Of a DNA stretch of 64,000 nt, positions 61,772 through 64,000 are shown one piece after another (positions within the stretch are counted from its first letter, which is position 1; every line of letters begins with the position of its first letter). The stretch is taken from positions 35,711,025 to 35,775,024 of the forward strand of contig OX344763.1 in the NCBI GenBank assembly GCA_947034895.1, written 5' to 3'. The notes under the pieces were generated by a model that saw only the letters and a list, made by a program, of their open reading frames with translations, was not told where the DNA came from and ran no database searches. Source of the DNA: Rhytidiadelphus loreus. Lineage: Eukaryota; Streptophyta; Bryopsida; Hypnales; Hylocomiaceae. Position numbers and translations under genes: made by a program.

Positions 61772-64000
61772 CTACACATCGTTCAAAAGGAAGAGGTTCT
61801 TCAGTAGGTAACATAGTTCCTTTGAAACTACCAAGAATATGAGTTAGTCAGTTCATTAAACTAGCTTGAACCTGACATTCACTCCCAATGCGTGGCATCA
61901 GCAAACAGACTCCCCAATTCAGCGTGCGGACTGAACGAATATTAACTGGTTACAGGAACCGAAAGTACAGAACCAGTCATTTCACAAGATCAAGGAGTGA
62001 CAGAAACGGAAAGCTTCAATTAAGCACATGTGCCATCCTATGCAAAAAAAAATCCCAACGCCGCCTATTCACACCACGTAATAAAGATGAGACGTGTTAA
62101 ATCAACTATCTATTCTGCACAATTCCCTGTAAGTTTAAATCCTCAAATAGACCAGAGAAGAGCCAAGAGATTATGACAGTATTACACCATCTAGCAAACG
62201 TCTTTCAGGTAAAGAAGAAAACTCCATCTTAACAATTCAAACCTTGGCAAGATGTGCCGACAAGAGTGGGCTGTGGATGGCAACTAACAGCCAGCGTCGG
62301 CAGTATGCACTAGTCACAAAGTTCTCTGATGGTAGTGCAAATGCAAGCTCCACTGACCAGCAGGTAAAAATTCAGAGGATATTTAATTCATTGCAGCCCA
62401 ATTCGGTTAAGATACATTAATTAAGAACCTCAACATTACTAAATAATATGTATCTTACAACGGGGTGGGAAAAGGAGTGTGCAAATTCACCGTTCTTGTC
62501 GAATGCATGGAAACGCTTGATTGACCTTCATATTCTCTGCCACTATCTGAAAAATACTCTCTGCCACTAAGCTTGGATTCCATTTCGCTTCAACCACCCT
62601 CCCTTTACTGCCTTGTGTACAACAGCGAGTAATCAATACTCAATTTTCTGTTGCTGAACTTCTCTCTTCCAAAGAAACTTTCACATCCACCATAAAAGCG
62701 CCACCTGGTTACCAGAGTGCACTGGGTTTCTCATCCAAGTCCATGCATTACAGGAAATGACGCAAATCGCGTTCTTAACTCCTGCTGTGAATCGGCATGG
62801 TAATAATGCTATGTTTCCTTTCTGAAATGTCCACTGTATACTCCCATATGTATGTCCTGCCAAGTAATTGAATCTCCTTGCTTAGAGTCGCGCGGGATCC
62901 CCATGGATGCAGCAAGCATCTTCTATTCTTCCCCATAGGATTACATTAGAAAGTGAGGGTTTATCACAAGATTTACGTTTCTTCATTCGCCCTGTAAGCT
63001 GTCATCTGTAATTGCGCATTCGTGCCCACTGAGCTGCAAAATACACGCCTCCAAATGCTAGGTGAACAGGAGCCTTCAAGAAGTCTCCACATTTCACGGT
63101 GAAGCTGCACCACTCCATCCATTTAAGATGCACACATTGCCTAGAAACGCCGTGTCCTCGCGTTGATCGCTTACATTCCCGGTATAGGAGATATAGGGAA
63201 TTACCTAGTAGTTGCTCTAAATCAATGACAAGGCACAATCTCAGAAAACTAAAACACCAGCTCCTCGTACTTCTGCAAACGCAGCTCCCGTTGCCTCGTA
63301 GCAGCCCCGTTCTACTTCCATAGCACTACATTGACACTTTAAAAGTCTGTCTCGCGTCTGATGCCTCCAGTTTACAGAATCACCGTCACCGCCAGCTTCT
63401 GACACGCTTCCACAGCACTGAGCTATCCGAGATCCGTGATTCCAATAGCACCTATCCCTCCGAACCAAATAACAAAGTCTGCTCAACGAAAGGCTCCGAC
63501 GTTCTCAGCCCGGATCTGCACTTCCAAAACTTCAACACGCCGAAAACACTTCCTTCTCCAAAGCTTCAAGACACGGAATTCCAAAAAGGGCGACCGCAAC
63601 ACAGGAACCTCCAACCTCACCAGCACAGATCCAACGTCTCCAAACCACCTACATTACCTGTCCTTACAAAATGGCAACAAACCTACACCAATACCGCCAC
63701 GGGACTACTCCTAAATGTCACCACAGATCTGCGTTCTCGCCACCTCTTCTTTCCTTCAACCTCGTCCTCCACTCCACAAAATCGCAAACTCTCCAAACAC
63801 CAAACCAAACACTCCAAACGAACCAACGCACGCTTCTTCAAGTTCTCACGTCGTCCACTCCAAAAACAGTGGCCAAAACAGTCACTCCCTGCTCCAGTCC
63901 AAAGATTCGCCCCGACCTCGCCCCACCGGTCCTTCTCCCCACCGCCATTTTGCCACCTAGAAAATCAACCAAAACAAAATCCATCTCACCACCAAAAACA
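61772..64000. other. SPK1 5' end: unresolved first exon, leader and promoter
   Basis: The first resolved exon begins in phase 0 with GASENGLNGQRFKR after acceptor TGTAG, so an exon carrying the ATG must lie here. One candidate is an open frame from the minus-strand ATG at 62582 (MESKLSGREYFSDS onward) ending in a strong donor GTAAGA near 62455. It splices in frame only if the acceptor is the weaker GAG four bases into the exon. From about 63.2 kb the plus strand is C/A-rich, as is usual for a leader or promoter of a minus-strand gene. No separate gene seen. Confidence 0.45.

Noticed and set aside
63436..63960. Plus-strand Pro/Ser/Thr-rich ORFs at the right edge
   Set aside because: C/A-rich leader or promoter sequence of the minus-strand gene gives open low-complexity frames; no domain seen.

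Overview
This is nuclear DNA from a land plant. Four spliced protein-coding genes with GT-AG introns sit in AT-rich intergenic DNA full of transposon remains. The protein set (a clathrin-adaptor ANTH protein, a plant BROX-type BRO1 protein, a chloroplast-type L-aspartate oxidase and the plant DOCK-family protein SPIKE1) fits an embryophyte. Long AT-rich spacers and moderately diverged sequences would suit a bryophyte or another non-flowering plant, but I cannot name the species. I saw no tRNA, rRNA or CRISPR.

Layout. 1-1511 (+): last two exons of an AP180/CALM-like clathrin assembly gene, cut by the left edge. 2355-2782: a MITE with an internal hairpin. 4437-8418 (-): a complete seven-exon BROX-type BRO1 gene, convergent with the first. 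8.4-20.4 kb: AT-rich spacer with several miniature elements. 20405-27240: an old, dead Ty3/gypsy chromovirus with both LTRs and a GACGG target-site duplication, itself interrupted by a CACTA-type element and a 242-bp MITE. 27.5-28.3 kb: another miniature element. 29977-32820 (+): a two-exon L-aspartate oxidase gene. 32.8-49.5 kb: spacer with a 68-bp minisatellite, several MITEs and two nested CACTA-like elements. 50265-61771 (-): 30 resolved exons of SPIKE1. 61.8-64 kb: its upstream side, where the start-codon exon must lie.

The four genes do not form a pathway. Two act in membrane traffic (clathrin coats; ESCRT-III-linked BRO1 function), SPIKE1 is a Rop/Rac activator linked to actin and cell shape, and aspartate oxidase starts de novo NAD synthesis in plastids. 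Their reading frames are open and the splice phases I worked out are consistent, so all look functional.

The most unusual signal is a set of short non-coding elements whose ends start CCCC or CCC and which sit between TTAA tetranucleotides (10143-10450, 18545-19087, 27469-28298, 38830-39059, 48368-49061). TTAA targets and CCC termini are the hallmark of piggyBac-type transposition, which is not a usual component of plant genomes.
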